A DNA stretch of 64,000 nt from Limnephilus marmoratus (Eukaryota > Arthropoda > Insecta > Trichoptera > Limnephilidae). A program made the position numbers and the translations under genes. The notes under the pieces were generated by a model. The model ran no database searches, had not been told where the DNA came from, and saw only the letters and a list, made by a program, of their open reading frames with translations. This document shows, in pieces, positions 45,405-55,636 of the stretch. Location of the stretch: contig OU862927.1 in the NCBI GenBank assembly GCA_917880885.1, positions 20,601,450 through 20,665,449 on the forward strand, read 5' to 3'. Within the stretch, counting starts at the first letter, position 1, and each line of letters begins with the position of its first letter.

Positions 45405-46015
45405 AGGTGAATATGGGTACCGCTGCCCCGAGATCCATTTATTGGATAACCAACACCTCTACCATAGGTCAGACCAAGTGGTTCGCTACTTTTGGTGACT
45501 TGCCCGGGTTCATGGGGTCAGGTTTGTCTAGGTCTTGGCGGCGGATGACCTGGACCCCTCATACCCTTTTCCTTCCCAAAACTTCCCGTCCTTTAAAAGA
45601 CCCTCCACACAGCATCCCCAAAGATGACATAGGCCCTGAGGGAAATGATTTTCCTCATGGCCTCCTGTGGGGAGTTAATATTAATAAAAAATACAGCCGG
45701 CGGTTCGTTACGTTTGGTGACTTAGCAGGGGTGCCCGGGTTCATGGGGTCAGGTTAGTCCGGATCTTGGCGGCGGATGAGCCTGTCCACCAACTGCGTGG
45801 CAAACCGGATCGGGAGAGACTGGTTGAGGGAGATCTTTTGACCTCGCCAGCAGGACGCTCTCTGTGACCCAAGGTTCCTAACCACTCTTACACCTTTTTC
45901 CTTCCCAGAACTTCTTCTCCTTCCTTTCCCTGAAGAGACCCTCACACAGCATCCTCAAAGATGAAGGGAATTATTTTCCTCATGGCCCCCTCTGTGGAGC
46001 TAAATGTAAAAAAAA
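45405..46015 (+). repeat. Retroposon family R1, two tandem copies
   Basis: The copies run 45405-45695 and about 45700-46015. Each has GGTTCGCTAC, TTTGGTGACTTAG and GGGTTCATGGGGTCAGGTT. Each ends in a GTGGAG or GTGGGGAG motif and an A-rich run. The 116-codon frame over the first copy is a by-product. Confidence 0.65.
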
Positions 46016-46019
46016 AATT

Positions 46020-46695
46020 ACATCAGTAATAAATCAATACAATGGTTATTAAAAAAAAAACTATTTTTTTTCTATCAAAGCAGTAGGTACGTAGTTGAAT
46101 TCTGTCTAATTTAGGTCGAGTTCTGTTTAAAGTGTCCTTGGATTGTTTTAATTTATGATTTATTTTTTAATAATTATTTAAAAAATCCTATTTGTCCGTT
46201 TTTCTGTCTTGTTTTTCTATTTGTAAGAATAATTTATCTCTTTTATTGAAAATTACGTTTAAAAAATCACAATTCTACTACAAAAGATTTATTGCAGAAA
46301 AACCTCAATTGGATATAATTTATCTTTTATCATTAATTCATTTTGTAGAGAACAATTTTCGCTGTGATGTAAATTTAAAAATTAAATATTTCGTTAACTT
46401 CAGAGAAATATTATTTTCTCTTTAAATATTAAATTATAAACTAAAATACAATTAGAGATACATAACTCTACTACCATTAAACTTTAAAATAAATAATAAG
46501 TTTTGTAAATAATATTATTATTCAAGTAAAAAATAATTTTTTCTTCCTTTGAAATATTTTCGTTTGTTGTTCTAAATATTTATTTATTTTGCATACTTCT
46601 ATGAAAAATGTTTTTTTATTTATTTATCTTATTAAAAAGTTCTTGAATGGTGAGCTTGTAAATGAGTGAATATTATAAATCTGCCAGCGAAAATT
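46020..46695. other. Very AT-rich stretch
   Basis: No gene was seen. The frame at 46192-46425 is rich in Phe, Leu, Ile and Lys, as expected from AT bias, and lacks support. Confidence 0.4.
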
Positions 46696-46699
46696 TGGT

Positions 46700-47345
46700 A
46701 TGACTCATCATCATCATCACTATTGGCTCTACAACCCCTGGTGGGTCTTGGCCTCCTCAAGAGTCTTCCTCCACTCATCTCGGTTTTGTGCCAGCTCTCT
46801 CCAGTTTGGAAGCTCCAAGATAGATATGTCTTTGAGGACGTTGTCGCTCCATCTTAGTTTTGGCCTTCCCAGGCTCCTTCGCCCTATTGGTCTTGAGTTC
46901 AGCAGGTACTTTGGTGCTTGATGCTCGGTCATTCTCTCCACATGCCCCAGCCACCGAAGTCTTCCCAATTTTATAAATTTTGCGACGTTTAGCTCCTTAA
47001 ACAAAGTATAGAGCTCATTATTATAACGTCTGCGCCAAAATCCATTTTCTAGAACCGGTCCGAAGATGCGCCTCAAAATTTTTCTTTCAAAAACGTCCAG
47101 TGCTCGCTCATTCCTCTTAGTTAGTACCCAAGTCTCAGCTGCGTACGTAAGTACTGGTCTGATAAGTGTTTTGTACACTAATGTCTTCGTGTTTCTGGAC
47201 AGCAGTCTGGACTTTAATTGGTTTTGTAGCGGAAATAACAGCGATTTGTGTTCACTATGCGCTTCTGGATCTCCTCTGTGGTATTATTGTCGTTTGTTAT
47301 CAGGGAGCCTAGGTATGTGAATCTTGGTACCTTTTCGAAATACCT
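46700..47345 (-). pseudogene. LINE reverse transcriptase C-terminal fragment
   Basis: The first part (about 47345-47180) reads KVPRFTYLGSLITNDNN, TTEEIQKRIVNTNRCYF and then shifts. The 149-codon frame to 46729 reads MYKTLIRPVLTYAAETWVLT, LDVFERKILRRIFGP, RLRWLGHVERM and LGRPKLRW. These are the YLG, YAAETW, WLGH and GRP motifs of RTE-type elements. A TGATGATGATGA microsatellite marks the 3' end near 46705. Confidence 0.8.
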
Positions 47346-47569
47346 TGGTATGACTATTGCAAAGAAATTTTTAAAATTCACTACTTATTGTTTAGGTATA
47401 TCATTTAAAAGAGACCCTTGCTTATGTAATGGTGTACTGGATGGATAAAGAAATAATAGGGGTAAGAGGGCACTGCGGGCGTGTGTTCCAAAGTAGTTAA
47501 AAACTTTCGATACATCGGTCCTCACAAATACATTCAAATTTTGTATCTGAGCATTTTTGTTGTGCTCAC

Positions 47570-47746
47570 ATGATGCATAGATGGGGCCTTAAAGAGTCGG
47601 CGACGTGTGAATGCGGTGCGGTGCAGACCACCGAACATGTGGTCAACGAATGCCCGCTCCATTCATTCCCCGGCGGGATTTATGAGGTCCACAGGGCAAC
47701 GCCTGAGGCCCTAGACTGGCTCGCAGACCTAGATGTCCCCCTCTGA
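47570..47746 (+). pseudogene. LINE C-terminal zinc-knuckle fragment
   Basis: Fifty-eight codons: MMHRWGLKESATCECG, TTEHVVNECPLHSFPGG, then PEALDWLADLDVPL and a stop. The CxC...H...C layout with a C-terminal WL..LD.PL is known from the ends of several LINE reverse transcriptases. An AAGAAGAAGAAG microsatellite follows. The GC-rich coding bias contrasts with the surroundings. Confidence 0.65.
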
Positions 47747-47777
47747 CCCCCCACCATACGAAAGAAGAAGAAGAATT

Positions 47778-47967
47778 GAAGTGAAAACTTCTTTAGCACC
47801 GTTGTTATTTAAAACTCGATGAAACGAAAAATAGCAACACTAAAAAGAGACAAACACATATATCTATTTTATTTGGCCTGCGAGAGAATGAGATAAACCT
47901 CCTCTTTGTGCGGTGCTTCGTAGTCTCTCCACTCTTGTCTACTTTATTTTTCTGAAGGTTTCACTTC
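47778..47967. mobile_element. MITE family B, copy 2
   Basis: Same ends (GAAGTGAAAACTTC and inverted GAAGTGAAACCTTC) and body as 386-542, with a 30-bp extra segment containing GGCCTGCGAGAGAATGAGAT. Confidence 0.65.
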
Positions 47968-48039
47968 CACCGCGTGTGAACTGCACACATGTTTATATTT
48001 ATTTTTTAACTTGTTTCCAATGTTTAAACAATTATTAAT

Positions 48040-48680
48040 TGATTTTATATAAAAAAATCTCTCTTTTTATAACTTTTGAATAATCTGAACGAAAATATAA
48101 AAGAGAACAAGACACAGAAAAAGACAATGGTTGCAAATGGGACTCGAACCCAGACCTCTCGTCTAATCGGGACGCGTATTTACAATCCCTACCGCGTTTC
48201 AGTCGCTTTAAATTTTCAATATCAAAATTTAAATATTTAGAAATAAAATAATTAATTTCTAATATACACACTGGAAAGATTATTTTATCTAGATTTTAGA
48301 ACAATTTTTGTTTTTGCAAAGTGACAAAAAATTATCAATTTAGAGGTGTATTTACAATATATGGGAATAATATTTAAAATTTAAATATTTAGAAATAAAA
48401 TTATTAATTTCTAATATACACATCAGAAAGATTATTTTATCTAGATTTTAGAACAATTTTGGTTTTTTCAATGTGATAAAAAATAACCAATATAGAGGTA
48501 TATTTAAAATGTAAATTGTCGTTACCGCGACTGAATCGGTGTAGGTTTTGTAAATACGCAATCGGGACGTGCGCGTTAACTAATTTCGCTATTGCCACCT
48601 TCTGACAAACCGTCATATTTGTCAATCTCATATTTAAAATTTTAGAATTAACTGTTATAAAAAGTCTACTATTTGAATAA
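48040..48680 (-). repeat. SINE family L, interrupted by a MITE
   Basis: On the minus strand the leader with TTTGTCAGAAGG and the box A part GGTGGCAATAGCGAAATTAG lie at 48560-48680. The part with GGTTCGAGTCCC and the tail lie at 48040-48165. The break is MITE family D at 48174-48559. Confidence 0.7.
48174..48559. mobile_element. MITE family D, copy 2, with 9-bp target duplication
   Basis: Ends GCGTATTTACAATCCC and inverted GTTTTGTAAATACGC. Exact 9-bp direct repeats, AATCGGGAC, flank it at 48165-48173 and 48560-48568. Inside, the stretch with AAATATTTAGAAATAAAAT and TTATTTTATCTAGATTTTAG occurs twice (near 48230 and 48390), so this copy has an internal duplication relative to 10487-10720. Confidence 0.88.
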
Positions 48681-48746
48681 ATTCGGATACATTTATCCGA
48701 GACGCTATCCAGGTTACAAACCAATACTTGGAATAATTGTTTCCAA

Positions 48747-49126
48747 TAATAAACAAAAATTTTAACAAAACAAAAAAACGACTTCAAAAAATGCACTAAA
48801 AAGTAAAAAAATAATTTCGTATTCTTCTACAACTTCATAATCAACTTACTTTTTCTAATCATCAATATGTAGGTACGATTGTTACTTTTGGAGTCGGTGT
48901 CAGTCAAGGTAGGTTTGTAACTACATACAAAGTTATAGGTGAGATGTGCTTGTGTCGCACAAGCGACTTGCTGACACCGACTCCAAAAATAACAATCGTA
49001 CCTATATATTGATGATTAGAAAAAGTAAGTTGATTATGAAGTTGTAGAAGAAAACGAAATTATTTTTTTACTTTTTAGTGCATTTTTTGAAGTAGTTTTT
49101 TTGTTTTGTTAACATTTTTGTTTATT
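48747..49126. mobile_element. Long hairpin with about 156-bp arms
   Basis: The arms at 48747-48903 and 48971-49126 are near-perfect reverse complements, with CTTCAAAAAATGCACTAAA, ACTTCATAATCAACTTAC and TTTTGGAGTCGGTGTCAG. The loop is 67 bp. It is a foldback element or part of a larger repeat that continues to 49640. Confidence 0.85.
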
Positions 49127-49129
49127 TTT

Positions 49130-49640
49130 TGATTTTTAGTGAATCTGAAGTACACTAACTAATTTGTCTGAATATGGGTAAACCTACTAAACGTGCTGCT
49201 CATATGAGTCAGACATAATTTGACCATAACGACATTAGGGTCGAATTAAGAGATTTGGCCGAGTTTCGTTAATTTGTCATAGATCCGATAATCAGAACCT
49301 AACCAAACTCTCATCAAATTACCCTTGAAGTACATCCTTTCCAATAAAAAAAGAATCATCGAAATCGGTTGGCGTGAAATTGAGTTATTCGTCCATTTGT
49401 CACGCACATACTTAATGCAAATTTAAGACTTATATGGTTTTCTCATAGATGCCATTGTCGGAACTGGACCAAATTAAAATGGGACCACACGGAAAGCACC
49501 AGCTTTCAAATAAAAAAAGAATCATCAATATCGGTTCACCCAGTCAAAAGTTCTGAGGTAACAAACATAAAAAAAAAAATAAAAAAAAAATACGGTCGAA
49601 TTGAGAACCTCCTCCTTTTTGAAGTCGTTTAAAAGGGGGT
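49130..49640. repeat. Repeat tail beside the long hairpin
   Basis: Contains AATCATCAATATCGGTTCAC, CAGTCAAAAGTTCTGAGGT, an A-rich run and GAATTGAGAACCTCCTCC with TTTTGAAGTCG. The last motif also occurs in the hairpin arms. This is a common style of insect interspersed repeat; the class is unknown. Confidence 0.5.
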
Positions 49641-49679
49641 AGTTGCCCATAATATGGATAAATAATTAGTTGAAGATAA

Positions 49680-49870
49680 TATTGTTAATTCTAAATTTGA
49701 AATATGAGATTGTCAAATATGTTGGTTTGACAGAAGGTAGCAATGGCGGAAGTCTGGGTTTGTGTCCCAGTTGCGACCATTGTCTTTTTGTTTTCTGTGT
49801 CTCGTTCTCTTTCATATTTTCTTTCAGATTATTATTGTTATCTTCTTCTTCAATAACTAATAATTGTTTA
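49680..49870 (+). repeat. SINE family L, plus-strand copy
   Basis: Leader TTTGACAGAAGGTAGCAATGG, damaged box B GGTTTGTGTCCC, tail with TTTTCTGTGTCTCGTTCTC and TTCTTCTTCAATAA. A central part of the tRNA-like unit is deleted. Confidence 0.6.
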
Positions 49871-50639
49871 AAAAAACTTAAGGAGCTGGGTCTCTACTTC
49901 ATATTCCTTCATTCCTCCAAGGCTTATAAGCATTTAAAAGATATTAAACAGTTTCCGGACACATGTATATTATAATAATATTTTATTATATTTTATTAAG
50001 AGTCATTCCAATACATAGCTGGCAGGAGTTTTCGAGTTGCTACTCAAACCATTTCGCAAGTTGGTTTGGTTAAGTTCTAACTTGTCAAAAACATATTTTT
50101 TTCTTGAATACGTCTCAGAGAGTTTTCAAGGTAAAATTAATAATTGAAAAGATGTGATTGTAGTGTTCACAATAATATTATTATTATTGGATGTCGGAAT
50201 GGAAAAAAAATTGAATAGTTTAATCACAAACAGAGATATTATATTATTATGTAAGATTATCAATAAATAATACATTGGATGAATGACAAACCGATAAAAT
50301 TGATCCCACTGATCTGTCTTTTAAAAAATATTATAAATGATTTTAATGTCGTCTTTATCAATTTGTTATGTTACCAAATATATTCAAATTCATACACAAT
50401 GGTATCACTTATACAAAAGCACGATTATTTTTCTTCTTCTGTTGTGTGGTGGGAAGGTCATGACAAACAGACAGGATACTTAAATTGTCATTTCATGATA
50501 GTGATTATTTTCAATCTTTATTCCCCTTAACTTACCACTGTGTAAATAAAATATACCAATAATTTTGGTGTTTGACCGAATATATCAATACCATCTTGAT
50601 TCGACGATTTTTTACGATATGAATACCTCATTAGGGTCT

Positions 50640-50832
50640 CAGCTGCTCCCGTCTGGATGCCAGCATATGGCATCTCCAATTGGGGTATGTTGTGAGGCTG
50701 AAGGTAGTGGGGAGAAGTAGATGGGGATGAGGAAGGCGGGGAAGTACCTGGCTATTTTCCGATCTGGTCACCAAACACGGCTAAAGCCATTTCAAGCAAT
50801 GTTTAAATTCTTAATGGTGCTCTTACACCAGG
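50640..50832 (-). repeat. SINE family A, truncated copy
   Basis: Minus-strand body only, from ACCCTAATGAG-adjacent AGCTGCTCCCGTCTGGA to GCTCTTACACCAGG. It abuts the head of the plus-strand copy at 50834, forming a head-to-head pair. Confidence 0.7.
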
Positions 50833-50833
50833 G

Positions 50834-51227
50834 CTGACGGCCAGCGTAGTGCAGCGGTATGCCGCTTGACTTGCATTCCGAAGGTCGCGGGATCGAATCC
50901 CGGCGTGGCAAATAAATTTTATTTGATTAATTTGTGTATTTCACAATTCATTCATTTAAAATTAATATATAGTATATTTGCGGAACGTTCCACAGTGGAA
51001 GATACTCTCAGTATCGCCCTGGTGTAAGACCACCATTCAGAATTGAAACGTTGCTTGAAATGGCTTCTGCCGTGTTTGGTGACCAGATCTGAATAGTCAG
51101 GTACTTCCCTACCTTCCTCTTCCCTATCTCCTTCCTCTCCCCACTGCCTTCAGCCTCACAACATGCCCCAATTGAGGATGCCATAGTCCCACTGGCTCCA
51201 GACGGGAGCAGTTGAGACTTTTGTCAA
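50834..51227 (+). repeat. tRNA-derived SINE, family A, full-length copy
   Basis: Head CTGACGGCCAGCGTAGTGC and an intact box B stem-loop, GGGATCGAATCCCGGCGTGG. The body runs through GATACTCTCAGTATCGCCC and GTGACCAGATCTGAATAG and ends in CAAAAAAAGG. It is followed at 51228-51262 by an inverted scrap (GGCGATACTGAGAGTATC). Confidence 0.8.
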
Positions 51228-51402
51228 AAAAAGGGCGATACTGAGAGTATCTTCCACTCTGGCTTCTGATAACCTTAAAGTTAGTGTCCATCATCAAGGT
51301 AGTATTAGACAACAAATGACAACGGTCAGATTGTTGTCCTAAAAAGTAGGAGGGAGCTATTTATCATAGTGGTAGATACTGAAATTTTTTAAACGACTCA
51401 CA

Positions 51403-51592
51403 GTCGTTGTTCCCATTTTCGATCGATCAATCTGAGTCTCCGATCAGTTAAGTGATTAGTTTAGTAAGGCTCGATTCGCCTTTTGATCGGAGAGTTAGTT
51501 GGGAAGAGCGTACATGTGCATTTGAGGAGTGTCCAGCCAAAATTTCGACTCAACAATTGATCAGTAGGATTGGAAACAACGGCCGTTAGATC
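51403..51592. mobile_element. MITE family F
   Basis: The left end GTCGTTGTTCCCA is answered by an inverted AACGGCCGTTGTTTCCAATC at the right. Internal motifs CAACAATTGATCAGTAGGA and AATCTGAGTCTCCGATCAG match the cluster at 36999-37195. Confidence 0.65.
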
Positions 51593-51594
51593 AA

Positions 51595-52595
51595 AATTGC
51601 TATCAACTACTTTTTAAAACTTACTTTTCCCCTGTTTCTTACTCGTTCTTACTTGGCTGCCTTCAAGTCGCGCAATATTATCAAAATCTGAGGAAGTCAT
51701 AGTTCCACTGTCTCTCATTTGCGGTGTCAAATAAAATAAATTACGACTCAACACACCAAAAATCAATCAAGAAACTAACATGTGAAGTGAGGTTTCAATA
51801 ACTCATATTTATTGGTGTTACTTCAAGACACCTAATTTTCAATTGAAATATAAATATATTGGAAAGTTTATATTAATTTAATTAATGGTATTATTAAAAT
51901 TTTTCGTTATAGCTTATTTAAGAAATTGTGTATATTTTTGTATGAATTGTAATAATGTTACCCAGGATGCAGTGAACCAAATATTTTTCCAAGGGACCAA
52001 AGTTAATAAGACTGTACTTCTAAGGTAAACAGAAAATAAAATAAAAAACAATTATGTTAAAAAGAAAAAAATGGCATTTTTATTGAAACATTTTTATTTT
52101 CACCTTCTTTACAATGATTTAACAATTTTTTAAATATAAAATGTTCAACACAAATAATCATATTATTCTTTTATAAAATACTTACACATTTTTATGTTGG
52201 AAAAACTAAGTTTAATTAATACAAATAAATTATGTGAAACAGGTAAGATGGAAATAAATTAAATTTAGCCTAGAAATAATTTGATTATAAATCAATTAGA
52301 AGATTAAATTTATTCCAAAAATCACCATTTAATTTAATAATCCATTTATTCTATCATGTGAACAAAGGAAAGAGAATCAGAAATTTATTTTGGTATTATT
52401 ATATTCCCTAAAAAACCTGTTTTTAGGTTATTTTTTACGATTCTGTAAATAAGTCTGTGATTGATATGCCATCTCTAGGAAACAAGTCTTACTCCGTCAC
52501 AGCTGGCACCGATTTATTCTTTCATTGGTAAAAGTTTTTTTTTTTAAATAGGCAATTCACCCTATAAAGGGCGCTCGGTAAGAGTTAAGGTGACC
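51595..52595. other. AT-rich intergenic stretch
   Basis: No gene or paired ends were seen. Confidence 0.4.
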
Positions 52596-52600
52596 TTTAA

Positions 52601-53043
52601 CCTTTAGCTGCTGACGTGGAGGCCGCTCCGTCCTAGCAACAATAATAATATCGAAATACTCTCCCAGTCCCGCGCGCCACGCATAGGTACGTCGCTTTCA
52701 GTAGCTTCGAATTTAGTGACGTCAGAGCCGTAAGTTTTAAATTTAAAATTGTTAAAGTAAAATTTCTTTAAGTAAATTCATTTCAATTTTTGCGGGCCCC
52801 TCTGACCCATCGTCAGTACTTACGTGACTTTTTTAAAGTTAAAATTTAATATATAAAAGTAAGTTACCTAACCAGAAAAAAGTATCTTATTTGTTTTAAA
52901 TATATTTAAATTATCCAATAAATAATAATTTGGACCTCAAAATTTTCATGGATCTCTCAGATATAAACATTTAAAGTACCTAACGGGCCGCCTAGGCCCT
53001 TACGTCAGAGTATACGTAAAAAAATCACGTCAGCAGTTAAAGG
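52601..53043. mobile_element. piggyBac-like MITE with TTAA duplications
   Basis: The ends CCTTTAGCTGCTGACGTG and inverted CCTTTAACTGCTGACGTG lie directly inside TTAA at 52597-52600 and 53044-53047. TTAA targets and CCTTT ends are typical of piggyBac derivatives. The 443-bp interior has no coding content. Confidence 0.75.
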
Positions 53044-53071
53044 TTAAAACAATTCATAAACGTATCTTTCA

Positions 53072-53402
53072 CAGATGGCGATACTTTAATTATTTTAGGA
53101 AAAAAACTGTTTTGTATGTTATGCTTTAAAATATTAAGAAGATTTAATATGAATATGAATAAATAGTTTTGTCCATAAACAAACTCAAATCTTTCAAGAA
53201 AGGCCAACAAATACAATATTGTACCTATTTGTTAGCCTTTCTTGAAAGATTTAAGCTTGTTTATGGACAAAATTATGTATTCATATTCAAATTGATTATA
53301 AAAATATAATTCTTTAATTAAAAATTTATTCATTTTAATATTTTAAAGCATAATTTAAAAAAAAACTGTTTTTACCTAAAATAATTAAACTGGCGCCATC
53401 TA
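53072..53402. mobile_element. Foldback MITE
   Basis: The ends AGATGGCGATACTTTAATTA and inverted AGATGGCGCCAGTTTAATTA are followed by TTTTAGG. A second inner pair (AATCTTTCAAGAAAGG and CCTTTCTTGAAAGATT) makes the element almost self-complementary. It begins about 25 bp from the piggyBac-like MITE. Confidence 0.8.
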
Positions 53403-53555
53403 TAATAGAGCACAATATGAATTATTGTATCATCACCTTGTGTAATAAGAAAATATTAAAAAATGAATTTTTAGTTTAATTTTTTAATTTTTTAATAAAA
53501 ATTGCTTCAAATTATCTGCGTTTGTTTCGTTATGTTGAATTTTGTAACATAATTT

Positions 53556-54134
53556 CTGTTCCCGGGAAGCATACGGATGCAAGTCCACAAAAGTAAATAT
53601 TCAGGAGAGTCAAAAAAATTTTTTTTTGTAACTATGGTCTCATGACTTCTTCGGATATCCATGCTAATAGATAACAAAAAAAAAGTAATTAGGAGCAAAT
53701 AAAACGAATTATTTTATATGTAAAGCCTTTAAAAGTATTGTTTACAACAAAAAAAACGCTACAAAAAACACGGACTGGAGTCCTTCTGCTTCAAAATGAA
53801 ATGGAATATTTTGTTCTGACATGTGGTGTATTATGAAAGGATCAATTTTTGAAAATTGATCACTTCCATAGAAAGCGTAAATAGTACGCAGAAGGATGCA
53901 AATGGATTTAAGTCATAATATTAAAAATGTAACTAAATCATAAAGATGCAAGTCCATGCACATCTGCTTCAAAGGCATCCGTCTAAAATTTTGAAAATCC
54001 TATTTTTCTTCATGACATGACTTGTATCTTTCTGCCACTGATAAACATGATAATTTACTACAAGTCTGCATCAAAAACTCATTTTTTTCAAATTTTGGAC
54101 TTGCATCCATATTCCACATGCTTCTCGGGCACAG
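53556..54134. mobile_element. Non-autonomous element with inverted ends
   Basis: The left end CTGTTCCCGGGAAGCATAC and ATGCAAGTCCA is mirrored on the right by TGGACTTGCAT, ATGCTTCTCGGGCACAG. Inside, ATGCAAGTCCATGC and CTGCTTCAAA recur, as subterminal repeats would. No transposase was seen. Confidence 0.7.
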
Positions 54135-54674
54135 ATTTAAAAAAGAAAGCAAATGATTTGTCACCTCTTTAGCAAAACATGATTGATTGGCTGAGTGACA
54201 TGTTTTAAAAATAAATATGAATACAATAATAAAATAAGAGAAAGGAAAAACGTTATAAACCCATCTTTCATGATTATTATATTTAAAAAAAAATGCAAAT
54301 TAAATAATGGTTAGTTTAATCAGGATTGTAATATTATTAAAAATACCGCGTTAATCATTAAACTGAAACCGTTTTTCAGTCAAATAGTTTTGAGGTTGTC
54401 AGGGAACAATTATTGTTGTTCGAGATAAGTCCATCAAATTCACAAAAAATGTGTTTTTTAAAACGATTGAGATTAAACCATCTAGTTAGGTCACTTATTT
54501 GCTGAAGAACAATTCTAATATTCTTCATATAATTAATTGCTTACTCCATTCGAGTTTCTTTGCGGGCTACACCAATAACAAAATTGTCCCCCGATCACAA
54601 TTATTTATTTTATTATTGAATTATTTTGTTGAAAAAATCACGAATTCAAGTTACTATCGAACATTAGTTTTACC

Positions 54675-54856
54675 ATTTTGTTATTGGTTTTTGGGGTATT
54701 ATGCCGTGTTACGCTACCTCCTTCTTTAGCCAACGTTTCGGACAGCGTTGCAGTGTCCATCATCAACGCAACGCAACTACAACGCTGTCCGAAACGTTGG
54801 CTAAAGAAGGAGGTAGCGTAACACGGCATAATACCCCAAAAACCAATAACAAAATA
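54675..54856. mobile_element. Perfect palindromic foldback element, family P
   Basis: The arms at 54675-54750 and 54780-54856 are exact reverse complements over 76 bp, with a loop of about 30 bp that holds CATCATCAACGCAACGC. As a result both strands open with the same peptide, MPCYATSFFSQRFGQRCS. A 14-bp motif, CATTAGTTTTACCA, lies directly before the element and again about 30 bp after it. Diverged relatives are at 1881-2055 and 7940-7992. Confidence 0.9.
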
Positions 54857-54954
54857 ATTTTTGGCCGTGAAAATCTAAAATCGTATCATTAGTTTTACCA
54901 GTTTTAAATTTGGAAAAAAATCAGTTAATCTTTTAGTAATTCTCATTAATACGT

Positions 54955-55090
54955 AAGTGCCCCACCTTCCTCTTTCCCATACGCTGCCTTCAGCCTCACA
55001 ACATACCCCAATTGGGAATGCCATAGTCTCGGTGGCTCCAGCTGGTTGGGAGCTGTTGAGACTCTTGTGCGGTATTCGCATAAAACAAAG
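54955..55090 (+). repeat. SINE family A, 5'-truncated copy
   Basis: Body from GTGCCCCACCTTCCTCTTTC through CCTCACAACATACCCCAATT to GTGCGGTATTCGCATAAAAC. Confidence 0.7.
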
Positions 55091-55159
55091 TGTTAACTGC
55101 AACTTGATCTTTCTTAGAATTCCGGTGTAGTGAAAATTGTTATGAAATTGCCACACAAC

Positions 55160-55628
55160 TAGGGTTCCCAGATCAAAAATCGAAATCCCGGAAAAAATCC
55201 TAACATTTGGTAAAAATTCCGGACTTCCGAAAGTTACGGAATTAACAAAGATATGCTCTTATATATTTGCGATGCAGGCACAAAATGCCAATGTTGAAAG
55301 GGTCTTTTCCTTAATGGTAACCCAATGGTCAAAAGAAAGGAACAGGCTTTCTGTAGAGTCTGTCAAGTCGGTTCTCTTAACACAGTATAATTAAAAAAAT
55401 ATGACATGCGAAATGTTCTACAAAACTATTATTAAAGATTCGGAAGTGTTGAACAATATTTCTGGGAGCACTAAATATCAGAAGTGATGTTGTGACTTTG
55501 ATTTGTGATAAAAATAATTTGGTTTATTTCATTGTTTATATCAATTTCCACTTAATTCCCCACGCATTCCGGACAAAGACTTATATTTCCGGACTAGTCC
55601 GGAAAATTCCGGACGTATGGCAACCCTA
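55160..55628. mobile_element. hAT-like element carrying a transposase tail
   Basis: The ends TAGGGTTCCCAGA and inverted TAGGGTTGCCATACG have TTCCGGAC subterminal repeats. The flanks CACACAAC and CACGCAAT match at 6 of 8 positions, as an old hAT duplication would. Inside, a plus-strand relic at about 55275-55480 matches the dimerisation region of hAT transposases (see separate entry). Confidence 0.75.
55275..55485 (+). pseudogene. hAT transposase C-terminal (dimerisation) relic
   Basis: Reads AQNANVERVFSLMVTQWSKE, RNRLSVESVKSVLLTQYN, a stop, then MTCEMFYKTIIKDSEVLN and SGSTKYQK. The N.ERVFS...W...RN.L..E....L pattern is the C-terminal hAT dimerisation region. The catalytic DDE part is missing. 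Confidence 0.75.
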
Positions 55629-55636
55629 CACGCAAT

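Noticed and set aside
45407..45757. 116-codon frame in family R1
   Set aside because: The second tandem copy and the copies at 0.1 and 41.8 kb do not keep the frame.
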